A stretch of DNA of 64,000 nucleotides. It comes from CAIMUX01 sp964473865. GTDB lineage: Bacteria; Eisenbacteria; RBG-16-71-46; CAIMUX01. The DNA lies in contig CAYYQN010000002.1 in NCBI GenBank assembly GCA_964473865.1, forward strand, positions 148,489 through 212,488, given 5' to 3'. Shown in pieces: positions 25,698-33,913 of this stretch. The stretch's first letter is position 1; the number at the start of each line of letters is the position of its first letter. Both the position numbers and the translations under genes were made by a program. Below the pieces are notes generated by a model. That model made no database searches and had not been told where the DNA came from. It saw only the letters and a program-made list of their open reading frames with translations.

Positions 25698-26149
25698 TCG
25701 ACGGCGTGGTCGTCAAGCCGCTCCGGGTCGTCGCCGACGAGCGCGGCTGGTTGATGGAGATCGTCCGCCGCGACGATCCGTTCTTCACCCGCTTTGGACA
25801 GAGCTACCTCACCGTGATCTATCCGGGGGTGGTCAAGGGGTGGCACTGGCACCAGAAGCAGACCGACCATTTCTGCATCGTCAAGGGGATGGCCAAGGTC
25901 GTGCTGTACGATCGGCGCGAGGAGTCGCCCACCAAGGGAGAGGTGAACGAGTTCTTCCTCGGGGAGAAGAACCCGGCGGTAGTGGTGATTCCCAACGGCG
26001 TCCTGCATGGGATGAAGGGGATCGGCACCGAGCCCGCGTTCCTGATGAACCTGACCACCGAGCCGTACAATCATTCCGCTCCGGACGAGCTCCGCGTGCC
26101 TCCCCATGATGGCGGCATCCCTTACGACTGGACGCGCCGAGATGGTTGA
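25694..26149 (+). CDS. RmlC-like cupin sugar epimerase
   Basis: This 151-residue protein starts at ATG 25694 (ATGA overlap with ugd). The double-stranded beta-helix of the dTDP-4-dehydrorhamnose 3,5-epimerase family is seen in MIDGVVVKPLRVVADERGWL, GVVKGWHWHQKQTDHFCIVK and VVIPNGVLHGMKGIG. It is about 30 residues shorter than RmlC. In this operon, without rmlA, rmlB or rmlD, it more likely epimerises or binds a different nucleotide sugar, perhaps the UDP-sugar made by ugd and the following dehydratase/epimerase. The exact substrate cannot be read from the sequence. Confidence 0.82.
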   Translation: MIDGVVVKPLRVVADERGWLMEIVRRDDPFFTRFGQSYLTVIYPGVVKGWHWHQKQTDHFCIVKGMAKVVLYDRREESPTKGEVNEFFLGEKNPAVVVIPNGVLHGMKGIGTEPAFLMNLTTEPYNHSAPDELRVPPHDGGIPYDWTRRDG

Positions 26150-27293
26150 GGAGTCCCGCGCGCGGGTTCCGGCAGGCACCGGCCCCGTCCTGGTGACGGG
26201 CGGGGCGGGGTTCATCGGCTCCCACCTGGTCGAGGCGCTGCTCCGGCGCGGGGAGCGGGTCCGCGTGCTCGATGACCTCTCCACCGGCTCGCTCGACAAC
26301 CTCGCCGCCTGCAGCCGGGAGGAGCGCCTGGAGGTCGAGATCGGCACCGCGCGGAACGCGGAGACATTTCGCCGAGTCCTCGACGGCTGCACCGCGGTCT
26401 TCCATCTGGCCGCGTCCGTCGGGGTCGGCATGGTCACCGCGGACCCGGCGGAGTGCCTGCGCAACAACGTCGAAGGGGTGCAGAACCTCGTGGCCGGCAT
26501 TGCCGCGCTGAAGTCGCTGCCGCGGGTCATGCTCTTCTCCAGCTCCGAGGTCTACGGCAAGTCGGACCGCGTCCCGCTCCGGGAGAGCGGCGATCTGGTG
26601 CTTGGCCCGAGCGACGTCCCGCGCTGGTCCTACGCCTCGGGCAAGGTGATGGGAGAGTTCCTGGTCCTGGCCGAGCACCTTCGCACCGGCTTGCCGGCCA
26701 CCGTCGTGCGTTGCTTCAACACCTGCGGGCCCCGGCAGCTTCCGACCTACGGGATGGTGGTGCCGCGCCTGCTCGGTCAGGCTCTCCGTGCCGAGCCGCT
26801 CACTGTCTTCGGCGACGGGCTCCAGTCGCGGTGCTTCTCCTATGTCGGCGATGTGGTGGGAGCCGTGCTCAATCTGGCGGATCGGTCGGAGACGGTGGGA
26901 GAGGTGTACAACGTGGGTTCCGACCGCGAAACCACCGTGCTGGAGCTGGCGGCCCGAGTTCAGGGGGTGACCGGGTCCTCTTCGCAGGTTCGCCTGGTGC
27001 CCTACTGCGAGGCATACGGCGATCGCTTCGAGGATGTCCGGCGCCGCGTTCCGGACCTCACCAAGATCCGGCGCGTGCTGGGTCAGTTGCCGCTCACCGA
27101 CCTCGACACGCTGCTCCATCTGACCTGGCGGCACATCGTCGCCTCCGGCAACGGAGCCAGGCCGGGCTCGGGCGCGTCCACCCCGGTGCCTGGCGGCCTG
27201 CGCGCCGTCACCGGGCGTGCGGCGGCGGCCCGTGGGGCGCCGGATGTCTCCTCGATCTCGTCTTCCCCCGCCACGGGGCATCCCACCGCCTGA
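26142..27293 (+). CDS. NAD-dependent nucleotide-sugar epimerase/dehydratase (SDR)
   Basis: About 383 residues from ATG 26142 (8-nt overlap). The extended SDR fold shows the NAD motif TGGAGFIGSHL (about residues 18-28), FHLAASVGVG, FSSSEVYG and the catalytic Y164-x3-K168 (YASGK), then RCFNTCGPRQLPTYGMVVP. It resembles UDP-glucose/UDP-glucuronate 4-epimerases and UDP-xylose synthases. A decarboxylating role on the Ugd product is possible but unproven. The C-terminal ~40 residues are low-complexity Gly/Ala/Ser. It belongs with ugd and the cupin epimerase in one biosynthetic cassette. Confidence 0.9.
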   Translation: MVEESRARVPAGTGPVLVTGGAGFIGSHLVEALLRRGERVRVLDDLSTGSLDNLAACSREERLEVEIGTARNAETFRRVLDGCTAVFHLAASVGVGMVTADPAECLRNNVEGVQNLVAGIAALKSLPRVMLFSSSEVYGKSDRVPLRESGDLVLGPSDVPRWSYASGKVMGEFLVLAEHLRTGLPATVVRCFNTCGPRQLPTYGMVVPRLLGQALRAEPLTVFGDGLQSRCFSYVGDVVGAVLNLADRSETVGEVYNVGSDRETTVLELAARVQGVTGSSSQVRLVPYCEAYGDRFEDVRRRVPDLTKIRRVLGQLPLTDLDTLLHLTWRHIVASGNGARPGSGASTPVPGGLRAVTGRAAAARGAPDVSSISSSPATGHPTA

Positions 27294-27310
27294 GGCGCGG
27301 CGGCCAGGCG

Positions 27311-28453
27311 GTGTCGTTCGACCTCCCACTCGCTCTTGTTCTCCCCGGCCTGACCGCATTCGGTGTCGCCGGTGGTACGGCGCCCGCCTGGAGTCGCCGC
27401 CTGCGGGGCCGAGGCTGGACGGACAATCCTCGTCCGGACCGGCACGCGACCCGTGTGGTGTCGCGCGCGGGAGGCGCAGCCTGGCTGTCCGGCCTGCTTG
27501 CCGGTCTGACGGTCGCGATGGCGAGGGCGATTCTGATCGGACCCGGCGCCGCGGCACCAGGCGCGGGTCCCGGCCCGGGAGATCCACGTGACGCGCTGGC
27601 TGCCTGGGCGCCGGGCCTGTCCGGACGCGTGGCGCTCGGCCCGGCGACGCTCGCCGCCGCAGCCCTGCTGGCCTTTCTGGTCGGCCGGCTCGATGATCGG
27701 GGGCTCCTCGGTCCGGCGCGCAAGTGGACCCTCCAGGCCGGCGTGCTGGCGGGAGGCGCCGCAGGCCTGTTTCTCCTGGCGGAACGATTCTGTTGGATTC
27801 CGCCGGCGAGTACCGGGATCGAACCCCGAGCCTCGGCTTGGGGAGCGCCGCTCTGGCCACTGGCGCTCGCGTTCGGCGCCGGTCTGATGCTCCAGGTGGC
27901 CCTGGAGATCCTCGACCACCTGGACGGCCTCCTGGCTGTGAACGCGGCAGCGGCCGCGGCGGCCCTGGCGCTGGCCGGGCCGGCTGGCTGGCCTCGCGAG
28001 GCCGGGCTCGCCGCCTGCGGAGCCTCCCTGGGCTTTCTCTGCTGGAACCGACCGCCGGCCCGCTTCTATCTGGGCAATGGCGGAAGCCTTGCGGTAGCCA
28101 CCGTGCTGCCGCTCCTGCTCTTCGCCGCGGCGCTCTCCGGAATCGGCTTGGAGATCCCGGACGCCGGCGGGTTCACGGCACCCGCGGGGCAACCGCTGAG
28201 CCGGTCTTCCGGTCCGGATGGCCTCTCGCCGTGGCGTTTCGCCGCGGTCCTGCCCGCCTTCGCATGGCCGCTCGCCGACTTCCTGTTCGTGACCGGGGCT
28301 CGACTGAAACGCGGCGACCCGCCCTGGAGAGGGGGGCGAGATCATCTGGCCCATCGCCTCGCGCGTCGTCTGCGATCGGACGCGGCCTCATTCGCGATCG
28401 TTGCGGTTGTGGCCGTCTGCGGGTTCTTCCTGGCCGCCACGGCGTTGCGTTGA
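27311..28453 (+). CDS. Divergent MraY/WecA-like glycosyl-1-phosphate transferase
   Basis: About 380 residues from GTG 27311; no better start is visible. About nine to ten hydrophobic segments resemble polyprenyl-phosphate glycosyl-1-phosphate transferases. The paired Asp (GRLDDRGLLGP, D128-D129) and a late DHLAHRL motif (344-350, equivalent to the family H-H-x-x-H-R-L) remain. The usual N-x-x-N-x-x-D-G-x-D-G-L motif is reduced to ILDHLDGLLAVN, and the family F-x-G-D-x-G-S motif reads YLGNGGS with Asn256 in place of Asp. It closes the sugar cassette and could start a lipid-linked glycan. The substitutions make catalytic competence uncertain. Confidence 0.75.
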   Translation: MSFDLPLALVLPGLTAFGVAGGTAPAWSRRLRGRGWTDNPRPDRHATRVVSRAGGAAWLSGLLAGLTVAMARAILIGPGAAAPGAGPGPGDPRDALAAWAPGLSGRVALGPATLAAAALLAFLVGRLDDRGLLGPARKWTLQAGVLAGGAAGLFLLAERFCWIPPASTGIEPRASAWGAPLWPLALAFGAGLMLQVALEILDHLDGLLAVNAAAAAAALALAGPAGWPREAGLAACGASLGFLCWNRPPARFYLGNGGSLAVATVLPLLLFAAALSGIGLEIPDAGGFTAPAGQPLSRSSGPDGLSPWRFAAVLPAFAWPLADFLFVTGARLKRGDPPWRGGRDHLAHRLARRLRSDAASFAIVAVVAVCGFFLAATALR

Positions 28454-28478
28454 CCGACCGGCGTCCCCGTGCTAGCGT
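28450..28478 (+). promoter_or_regulatory. Promoter candidate for serS
   Basis: TTGACC (28450-28455, overlapping the upstream stop codon), 17-nt spacer, TAGCGT (28473-28478). The same -10 hexamer, TAGCGT, is found before the tRNA cluster at 53447. The predicted start is about 50 nt before the serS ATG. Confidence 0.6.
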
Positions 28479-28536
28479 CGCTCGTCGCAACGTTGGTGTC
28501 GGGGGCGCCTCCACCGGTCGTCCGGAAAGGTCCGAA

Positions 28537-29817
28537 ATGCTCGATCTGAAGTTCATCCGGTCTGATCCGGATCGGGTTCGCCGTGGGCTTGAGGCCAAGA
28601 ACGCCCGACACGAGCTGGACCGGATCCTATCGCTCGATGCGGAGCGCCGCCGTCTTCTCCAGGAAGTCGAGACCAGGAAGGCGGAACGAAACCGGAGCTC
28701 TCAGGATGTGCCGCGTCTGAAGACCCAGGGCCAGGACGTCTCCGGTCTCCTCGCCTCGATGAAGCGGTTGGCGGACGAGATCAAGGAGTTGGACGGACGC
28801 GTGAAGGAGTCCGACAGCGAGCTGGAGACCCTGCTTTCCTGGGTGCCCAACCTGCCGCACGAGTCGGTGCCGGTCGGACCCGACGCCTCGGCGAACGTCG
28901 AGATCCGCCGCTGCGGTCCGCTTCCGACGCCGGCGTTCCGCCCGCGATCGCACTGGGAAATCGGCGAGGAGCTGGGGCTGCTCGACTTCCGGCGCGCCGC
29001 TCGCCTGTCTGGAAGCGGTTTCACCGTCTTTACCGGCCCGGGGGCTCGTCTGCGCCGAGCGCTGATCCGGTACATGCTCGACCAGCACATCCACGACGGC
29101 TTCCTGGAGGTCTCCGTGCCGTACCTGGTGCGGCGCGAGTGCATGTACGGGACCGGACAGCTTCCCAAGATGGAAGAGGACATGTACCACTGCCCGGTGG
29201 ACGACCTCTTTCTCATTCCCACTGCCGAGGTGCCCATCACCAATCTGTACCGGGATGAGGTGCTGGCCGAGTCCGATCTCCCGGTGCGTCTGGTCGGGGA
29301 GTCGCCCTGTTTCCGGCGAGAGGCGGGGACCTACGGCAAGGAGACCCGGGGACTGGTGCGGGTGCACCAGTTCGACAAGGTGGAGATGGTCAAGATCGTC
29401 GATCCCGCCACTTCGTACGACGAACTGGAATCGCTCACCGCTTCCGCCGAGAAGGTGCTCCAGGGGCTGGAGTTGCCGTATCGCGTCCTGGCCCTGGCCA
29501 GCGGCGACCTGTCGTTTGCCGCCGCCAAGTGCTACGACCTGGAGGCGTGGGCCCCGGCAGAGGATCGTTGGCTCGAGGTCTCCTCGTGCAGTAACTTTGA
29601 GTCGTTTCAGGCGCGGCGAATCGGGCTGCGCTACCGTAACGCCGCGGGGAAGCTGGAGCACCCGCACACGCTCAACGGGTCGGGGCTCGCCCTCCCGCGC
29701 GTATTCGTCGCCCTGCTGGAGGTTCATCAGACCGAACGGGGTACGGTGCGGGTGCCGGCCGCCCTGCAGCCGTACCTGGATGGCCTGCAGGAACTGGGAC
29801 CGCCGCCCGGACGCTGA
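28537..29817 (+). CDS. serS: Seryl-tRNA synthetase
   Basis: This 426-residue SerRS starts at ATG 28537, with GGAAAGG upstream. It has the long N-terminal coiled-coil arm that grips tRNA-Ser (about 25-105), the class II core with motif 2 (PCFRREAGTYGKETRGLVRVHQ), TAEVPITN, VSSCSNFESFQARR and motif 3 (HTLNGSGLALPRVF). It would also charge tRNA-Sec as the first step of selenocysteine formation, relevant to the in-frame UGA gene at 41831. It heads a long run of plus-strand genes that ends with lptD. Confidence 0.97.
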   Translation: MLDLKFIRSDPDRVRRGLEAKNARHELDRILSLDAERRRLLQEVETRKAERNRSSQDVPRLKTQGQDVSGLLASMKRLADEIKELDGRVKESDSELETLLSWVPNLPHESVPVGPDASANVEIRRCGPLPTPAFRPRSHWEIGEELGLLDFRRAARLSGSGFTVFTGPGARLRRALIRYMLDQHIHDGFLEVSVPYLVRRECMYGTGQLPKMEEDMYHCPVDDLFLIPTAEVPITNLYRDEVLAESDLPVRLVGESPCFRREAGTYGKETRGLVRVHQFDKVEMVKIVDPATSYDELESLTASAEKVLQGLELPYRVLALASGDLSFAAAKCYDLEAWAPAEDRWLEVSSCSNFESFQARRIGLRYRNAAGKLEHPHTLNGSGLALPRVFVALLEVHQTERGTVRVPAALQPYLDGLQELGPPPGR

Positions 29818-29838
29818 CCGGGCGGGGAAGGGAGCGCG

Positions 29839-31041
29839 ATGCGGTCCTCGGGTGCCTCTCCGCAGCTTCTGCGAGCCTACTTCTTCATCGGAGCGCTTCT
29901 TCTCGTCGGCGCCTCGGGTGTATACACGACCTACCTGGCTGGGAGAGTCAAGAAGCAGACCCAGGACTACGCGGACCTGCTCGCCCGCTTCAGCGCCAGC
30001 GCCACGTTGACCGCCATCGACAATCCGGAGGTGCGGCGCCTCTTCGAGGTGGTCCGGCGGTCCGATCTGCCCCTCGTGCTCACCGACGACCGCGGCCATC
30101 CCCGCGTGTGGAAGCTACCGCCGGGAGCCGACTCCTCGCAGGTGGACCGGTATCTTCGCGAGTTCGACCGCCGCAACCGTCCGATCGACATCCTGACGGC
30201 GGAGGGTCGGGTCTTCGGCCGCATCCACTACGGGGAGCCGGCCCTCGTCAAGCGCCTGCGCTGGGTTCCCGTGGTTCAGATCGCGGCCATCCTCCTCTTC
30301 GTGGCCGTGGGCTACGTGGGTTACTCCAGCATCAAGCAGAGCGAGCAGCGGGCCATCTGGATCGGGCTCGCCAAGGAGACTGCACATCAGCTCGGGACTC
30401 CCATCTCCTCGCTCCTGGGCTGGGTGGAGCTCCTGCGGGAGCGCCAGGTGGAGGCGGGGCAGACTGAGGGGATGGTGCGACTGCCCGAGGTCTTCCTGAG
30501 CGAGATCCTCGACGAGATGGAGAACGACGCGGAACGGCTCCAGAAGGTGGCGATGCGGTTCGGCCAGGTCGGGAGCCTGCCTCGGCTCGAAGTGCAGGAT
30601 GTCGCGCCGATCGTGAGCGAAGCGGTGCGGTACTTCCGCCGTCGCATTCCCCACCTGGGCCGGAACGTCGAGATCCGCGAGCGGTACGAGCTGGTGCCCC
30701 CGGTCAGCGTGAACAAGGAGCTGATCGAGTGGGTGGTGGAAAACGTCCTGAAGAATGCGGTCGATGCCACCGACCGACAGCACGGGATCATCGAAGTGGA
30801 GGTGGTGCGTCGCCGCGAAACCGAGACGGTGGAGATCCGGGTCATCGATCAGGGCAAGGGGATGTCCCCCGCGGAGATGAAACTGGTCTTCGCCCCCGGG
30901 TTCACGACGAAACAGCGCGGATGGGGGCTCGGCCTTACCCTGGCCAAACGGATCGTGGAGGAGTACCACGGCGGGCGGGTCTGGTTTGCGCACAGCTCAC
31001 CCGGCGAGGGATCCACTGTCGTCATCTCGTTCCCAGCCTGA
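29839..31041 (+). CDS. Sensor histidine kinase, PorY-like
   Basis: This 400-residue kinase has membrane segments at about 12-34 and 143-163 enclosing a ~105-residue periplasmic sensor region. A HisKA dimerisation domain has the phospho-acceptor H183 (LAKETAHQLGTPISSLLGW). The HATPase domain has the N box ENVLKNAVDA, DQGKGM and GLGLTLAKRIVEEYHGG. It sits 72 nt upstream of a PorX-type response regulator, so it is the likely cognate kinase, the role PorY plays in Porphyromonas. The H-box flanks match the type found with PorX partners, but the naming rests mainly on this linkage. The periplasmic region has no recognised sensor fold. Confidence 0.88.
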   Translation: MRSSGASPQLLRAYFFIGALLLVGASGVYTTYLAGRVKKQTQDYADLLARFSASATLTAIDNPEVRRLFEVVRRSDLPLVLTDDRGHPRVWKLPPGADSSQVDRYLREFDRRNRPIDILTAEGRVFGRIHYGEPALVKRLRWVPVVQIAAILLFVAVGYVGYSSIKQSEQRAIWIGLAKETAHQLGTPISSLLGWVELLRERQVEAGQTEGMVRLPEVFLSEILDEMENDAERLQKVAMRFGQVGSLPRLEVQDVAPIVSEAVRYFRRRIPHLGRNVEIRERYELVPPVSVNKELIEWVVENVLKNAVDATDRQHGIIEVEVVRRRETETVEIRVIDQGKGMSPAEMKLVFAPGFTTKQRGWGLGLTLAKRIVEEYHGGRVWFAHSSPGEGSTVVISFPA

Positions 31042-31113
31042 CGCCCCGGCGGGAACCGGCGTTGCCTGCCGTGCGTTCACCTCTGGGCGGGGACGGTGCG
31101 CCGAAGGGGGTAG

Positions 31114-32691
31114 ATGATGACCAGCACGCGGCGGCGCATACTTTGGGCCGATGACGAAATCGACATGCTTCGTCCCCACATCCTCTACCTGCAGGGGAAG
31201 GGGTTCGAGGTTGTCGCGGTTTCCAATGGCGAGGACGCGCTCCAGCTTGCCGAGAAGGAGCGTTTTGACGCCGTTCTTCTCGACGAAATGATGCCCGGCC
31301 TCGGCGGACTCGCCGTCCTGGAAGCGATCCAGGCTGCGGATGCGAGCCTGCCGGTCATCATGGTGACGAAGAGCGAGGAAGAGAACCTGATGGACCGCGC
31401 GCTCGGCCGGCGCATCAGCGACTACCTGACGAAGCCGGTCAATCCGAGCCAGGTCTTTCTCGCGATCAAGAAGGTGCTCGAAAGCGAGGCGCTCCAGCGG
31501 ACCCAGAAGACCCGGGACTACGTGGCGGAGTACAACCGCATGCTCTCGCTGCGACACGGCGACCTCGACTGGCGGGACTGGCTGGAGCTCTACCGCGGTG
31601 TGGTCGACTGGGATCTCGAGCTGCGCGGCATGCAGAACGAGAGCCTCCTCCAGGCGCACCTGGACCAGAAAGTCCAGCTCAACCGGGAGTTTGGGCGCTT
31701 CATCGAGACGAACTACCGAGGCTGGCTGGGAAAGCCCCGCGCGGAGCGCCCGCCGCTCTCGGTCGATATCTTCAGCGAGTGGCTTCTGCCGCATCTGCAG
31801 GCGGATCGCCGGCTGGCCCTGGTGGTGATCGACTGCATGCGGCTCGATCAGTGGCGGATGCTGGAACCGCTGGTCGCCCCCTACTTCGAGGTTCGCACCG
31901 AGCACTACTACGCGATCCTCCCGACGGCGACCCCCTATGCGCGCAACGCCATCTTCTCGGGGCTCTTTCCCCTCGAGGTGTATCGGCGCTTCCCCGACTG
32001 GTGGCTGGAGGAGGCGCCCAAGGAGGCGGGACGGAATCGGTACGAAAAGGAGTTGATGGAGGATCAGCTCAAGCGGAATCGCCTCTCTCCGGACACCATG
32101 CGGTATCAGAAGATCTACACCGAGCAGGAGGGCAACCTGCTCCGCCGCAAGGTCGGCACCTGGGGAGACCGTCGATTCCTTGCCTTCGTCTTCAACTTCC
32201 TCGACATGCTGGCGCACGGCCAGTCTGACTCCGAGATCCTGCACGAGCTGGCCCCGGACGAGGAGGCGCTGCGGAGGCTCCTGCAGTCGTGGTTTCAGCA
32301 CTCTGTGCTCCTGGAGGTGCTGCGCATCCTCTCGCGCCAGAACACAGTGGTGGTCGTCACGAGCGACCATGGCCTGGTCCACTGCCGGCGCCCCTCCGTG
32401 GTCCTGGGCAACCGGGAGACCTCGACCAGCATCCGGTACAAGTACGGCGACAACCTGGTCTGTGACGAGAACGAGGCGATCCACATCCGAAAGCCGGACG
32501 AGTACATGCTGCCGCCGGGACACCTGAACAAGCAGTACGTCCTGGCGCGGGAGAACTACTTCTTCGTGTATCCCACCAACCAGCACCACTACGAGCGGCA
32601 GTTCCGCGGAACCTTCCAGCATGGCGGCGTTTCTCTCGAGGAGATGGTGCTTCCGGTCACGACCCTCATCCCGCGCTCGTCCGAGGCATGA
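31114..32691 (+). CDS. porX: PorX-like response regulator (receiver + PglZ/alkaline phosphatase-like domain)
   Basis: 525 residues; the ATG is 31114 or 31117 after AAGGGGGTAG. The receiver domain (about 8-122) has acidic pocket D13-D14, phospho-acceptor D57 (VLLDEMMPG), T85 in VTKSEEE and K107 in YLTKP. A helical linker (about 125-215) leads to a PglZ-type alkaline-phosphatase-superfamily domain with expected metal and nucleophile residues D240 (VVIDCMRLD), T271 (LPTATPYARNAIFSG), D364 and H368 (NFLDMLAHG), D418-H419 (TSDHG) and H503 (FQHGG). Characterised PorX is a zinc-dependent phosphodiesterase whose dimerisation on phosphorylation controls type IX secretion. All key residues appear kept. 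Putative cargo proteins lie at 43916, 55366 and 60467. Confidence 0.92.
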   Translation: MMTSTRRRILWADDEIDMLRPHILYLQGKGFEVVAVSNGEDALQLAEKERFDAVLLDEMMPGLGGLAVLEAIQAADASLPVIMVTKSEEENLMDRALGRRISDYLTKPVNPSQVFLAIKKVLESEALQRTQKTRDYVAEYNRMLSLRHGDLDWRDWLELYRGVVDWDLELRGMQNESLLQAHLDQKVQLNREFGRFIETNYRGWLGKPRAERPPLSVDIFSEWLLPHLQADRRLALVVIDCMRLDQWRMLEPLVAPYFEVRTEHYYAILPTATPYARNAIFSGLFPLEVYRRFPDWWLEEAPKEAGRNRYEKELMEDQLKRNRLSPDTMRYQKIYTEQEGNLLRRKVGTWGDRRFLAFVFNFLDMLAHGQSDSEILHELAPDEEALRRLLQSWFQHSVLLEVLRILSRQNTVVVVTSDHGLVHCRRPSVVLGNRETSTSIRYKYGDNLVCDENEAIHIRKPDEYMLPPGHLNKQYVLARENYFFVYPTNQHHYERQFRGTFQHGGVSLEEMVLPVTTLIPRSSEA

Positions 32692-33191
32692 TCCTGCTGG
32701 TCTGGCGCAGCCCGAGCGAGGAGGCCACCGTCCGGTTCGGAATGGCGCTTGGTCGCGCGCTCACCGGTCCAGCCTGGATCGGCCTGCACGGGCCGCTGGG
32801 CGCGGGAAAGACCTGCTTCGCCGCCGGCCTGGCGCGGGGGCTCGGCTACTCCGGTCGCGTCCGCAGCCCGTCGTTTGTGCTGGAGCGCCGCTATCAGGGC
32901 CGGTGGCCGATTCTTCACCTCGATTACTACCGGCTCGAGGGCGACGACGGGGATCTGCGGGCCGGGTGGGAGGAGGAAACTGACGCCGTGGTGCTGGTGG
33001 AGTGGGCGGAGCGGGTGGCCACGCCTCCGCGCGGATCACTCACGGTTCGGCTGGTGCCCGATGGCGAGTCGCGCCGCTGGATCCACCTCGCCTGGACGGC
33101 GGGGGTGAGCCCGGTAGGCGATCTCCGCCTCGAGGAGATTCGGGAGCCGGGGCCGGGCGGGCCCTCTTCGGGGCCGGGAGCGAGCGCATGA
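32688..33191 (+). CDS. tsaE: tRNA threonylcarbamoyladenosine biosynthesis ATPase TsaE
   Basis: This 167-residue protein starts at ATG 32688 (ATGA overlap with porX). The P-loop GPLGAGKT is at residues 35-42, followed by SPSFVLERRY, HLDYYRLEG and VLVEWAERV, all TsaE hallmarks. It energises the TsaB-TsaD complex that makes t6A37 in ANN-decoding tRNAs. tsaB follows with an overlap; tsaD is not in this window. The C-terminal ~25 residues are Gly/Pro-rich and unlike the family. Confidence 0.95.
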   Translation: MILLVWRSPSEEATVRFGMALGRALTGPAWIGLHGPLGAGKTCFAAGLARGLGYSGRVRSPSFVLERRYQGRWPILHLDYYRLEGDDGDLRAGWEEETDAVVLVEWAERVATPPRGSLTVRLVPDGESRRWIHLAWTAGVSPVGDLRLEEIREPGPGGPSSGPGASA

Positions 33192-33913
33192 TCCGTCGCT
33201 GGGTCGCCGGCCCGGTTCTCGGCCTGGAGACCACAGGCAGGCTCACGGGGGCCGCGGTCTTCGCCGATGGGCGTCTCCTGGCCGAAAGCGCGCTCGACGC
33301 GCGGTCGCTCACCTCGGAACTGCTCCTGGCCCAGGCGGCGCAACTCCTCGAGTCGTGTCGCCTGACGCCGCGCGAACTGGTCCGGGTCGGAGTGGCGATC
33401 GGCCCGGGCTCGTTCACGGGGGTGCGGGTGGGACTGGCCTCCGCTCGGGCCCTGGCGGTCGGCGGGAACCTCGCGCTGGCGGGCGTTCCCTCTCATGAGG
33501 CCATGGCCTGGCGATATCGAGACCTGGATCGGCCTCTGGCCATCCTCACCGGATTGCGTCGGGGCGAGGTCTTTCTCGAAGTCGGCCGTTGGGACGGCGA
33601 CCAGTGGCGGCCGCTGTTCCCCGGCGCCGGCATCCCGGTCGACCGAGTGCGCGCCTGCCTCACTGCCGTGCCCGGCGCTGGGTCGTGCCTCTTGTTGGGC
33701 GAGGCGGCCGGTCTGCCAGATCTTGCCGGTGAGCTGGAGGGACTCGGCCGCCTGGTGGAAGAACCGCTCAGCGCGGCCCGGCGCCCGGCGCCCGTCGCGT
33801 GCCTGGCGGCGCGCCTGACCGCTCCCACGCTCCGCGGCGCGGATCTGGACTCGCTGGAGCCTTTGTACCTGCGAGCTGCCGACGCCCGGCGCCCCGAGGG
33901 ACCCGGTGCCTGA
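33188..33913 (+). CDS. tsaB: tRNA threonylcarbamoyladenosine biosynthesis protein TsaB
   Basis: This 241-residue ASKHA-fold protein (YeaZ family) starts at ATG 33188, overlapping tsaE. It shows GLETTGRLTGAAVF, VGVAIGPGSFTGVRVGLASARALA (residues 67-90) and PLYLRAADARRP near the end. It is the scaffold partner of TsaD in t6A synthesis. The order tsaE-tsaB-rimI is one of the most conserved in bacteria and supports all three calls. Confidence 0.95.
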   Translation: MIRRWVAGPVLGLETTGRLTGAAVFADGRLLAESALDARSLTSELLLAQAAQLLESCRLTPRELVRVGVAIGPGSFTGVRVGLASARALAVGGNLALAGVPSHEAMAWRYRDLDRPLAILTGLRRGEVFLEVGRWDGDQWRPLFPGAGIPVDRVRACLTAVPGAGSCLLLGEAAGLPDLAGELEGLGRLVEEPLSAARRPAPVACLAARLTAPTLRGADLDSLEPLYLRAADARRPEGPGA

